From: an uncultured Lachnospiraceae bacterium
Lineage (GTDB): Bacteria > Bacillota > Clostridia > Lachnospirales > Lachnospiraceae
Assembly: GCA_900554205.1 (NCBI GenBank)
Contig: USGM01000096.1
Coordinates: 1-13,293, forward strand
DNA: 13,293 nt
Direction: 5' to 3'
Shown: in pieces, positions 12,925-13,293 of the stretch
Layout of the letters: every line of letters begins with the position of its first letter
Numbering within the stretch: position 1 is the first letter of the stretch
Program-made: the position numbers and the translations under genes
Notes under the pieces: model-generated
Told to the model about the DNA's origin: nothing
The model's input: only the letters and a program-made list of their open reading frames with translations
Database searches by the model: none

Positions 12925-13293
12925 AGGATAACTCCCTGAATACAGCATCGAGAAACTTCTGCTTCTCCTTCTCCTGCGCGACCAGCTTCTCCAGCTTTTC
13001 CTGCTCCGGCGCAGGTAAAGCCCTCTCCGTCTCATCATGCTGCATGGCAATTGCGTCCTCCTGCTGCTCCCACGGTGTTAAAATCCGGAGGTCCAGTTCC
13101 TCCTCGCAGCACACCGCCCCGCGCAGCCAGTCCCAACTGCTTGTCGCAGCGCAGGCATTCCAGCCGTAGTGCTCCGTTTCAGAGGCATCGCTCTTTTCCA
13201 TGCCCTGCGCCGCCTTACTGCCGGAAGCCACCAGATACAGCTTTTCTCTGGCACGGGTCAGCGCCACATACAAAACCCGCATCTCCTCCTGCA
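12923..13293 (-). CDS. C-terminal fragment of an AddA-like UvrD/Rep helicase, 5' end outside the window
   Basis: 122 residues of the 3' end of a superfamily 1 helicase gene that continues past the right edge. It opens with QEEMRVLYVALTRAREKLYLV, helicase motif VI of the UvrD/AddA group. The apparent ATG at 13282 is internal to that motif and is not a start. The stretch SSWDWLRGAV further on resembles the region after motif VI in AddA (helicase-nuclease subunit A of double-strand break repair). AddA then normally continues for about 300 residues, including a RecB-type nuclease domain. Here the frame stops about 105 residues after the motif, after a charged Glu/Lys/Gln-rich helix (ALPAPEQEKLEKLVAQEKEKQKF). 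No nuclease residues can be found before the next gene. It could be a truncated AddA, a nuclease-less paralogue, or a join artefact. Confidence 0.75.
   Translation of the reverse strand, partial: QEEMRVLYVALTRAREKLYLVASGSKAAQGMEKSDASETEHYGWNACAATSSWDWLRGAVCCEEELDLRILTPWEQQEDAIAMQHDETERALPAPEQEKLEKLVAQEKEKQKFLDAVFRELS

Noticed and set aside
12913..13050. Arg-rich N-terminal extension of the PEGA protein
   Set aside because: It overlaps the helicase gene in another frame and would bury the signal peptide; GTG 12912 with AAGGAGG is better.
13280..13293. ATG at 13282 preceded by AGGAGGAG as a true start
   Set aside because: The purine-rich stretch encodes the Glu-Glu of helicase motif VI, so the gene must begin outside the window.
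1..13293. CRISPR array, insertion sequence, prophage or defence system
   Set aside because: No spaced direct repeats, transposase, integrase, phage or restriction genes were seen on either strand.

Overview
The window looks like a chromosomal segment of a spore-forming Firmicute, most likely a clostridial bacterium of the Lachnospiraceae type. This rests on gene content and order only: rqcP-yabP-yabQ-divIC, then spoIIE, tilS, hpt and ftsH, the block also seen near the origin in Bacillus and Clostridia. Other support comes from the Shine-Dalgarno sites, the σA promoters and Spo0A-box-like sites. Every gene I can support lies on the minus strand, so transcription runs from the right edge to the left edge.

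Right end (about 11.5-13.3 kb): the 3' end of a UvrD/AddA-type helicase gene is cut by the window edge. It ends unexpectedly soon after helicase motif VI. Its stop codon overlaps the ribosome binding site of a 450-aa PEGA-domain lipoprotein of unknown function. Next comes an HU gene with its own σA promoter and an intrinsic terminator.

Middle (about 4.5-11.0 kb): rqcP, yabP, yabQ and divIC form a compact cluster closed by a terminator. The next unit starts at a promoter with perfect TTGACA and TATAAT hexamers held 21 bp apart and flanked by two Spo0A-box-like sites. This is the architecture known for Spo0A-activated spoIIE/spoIIG promoters in B. subtilis. The SpoIIE it drives is only 392 aa: the PP2C phosphatase and some regulatory sequence are present, but the membrane domain is absent. 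tilS, hpt and ftsH follow closely with no obvious promoter of their own.

Left end (1-4.5 kb): about 400 bp of mostly AT-rich intergenic DNA holds a strong, probably bidirectional terminator and a good σA promoter with a perfect inverted repeat at the start site. The promoter drives a cytoplasmic GH13 alpha-glucan hydrolase and a polytopic GT39-like glycosyltransferase. Only 11 bp separate the GT39 stop codon from the -35 of a promoter for a tRNA-Tyr(GUA) gene, which runs off the left edge.

Together the central genes cover ribosome quality control (RqcP), division (DivIC), sporulation (YabP, YabQ, SpoIIE), tRNA decoding (TilS), purine salvage (Hpt) and membrane proteolysis (FtsH). The region is mainly core genome. 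I see no CRISPR array, insertion sequence or prophage gene. The items most worth a second look are the membrane-less SpoIIE with its Spo0A-type promoter, the helicase lacking its nuclease domain, the PEGA lipoprotein, and a possible small RNA between ftsH and the amylase.
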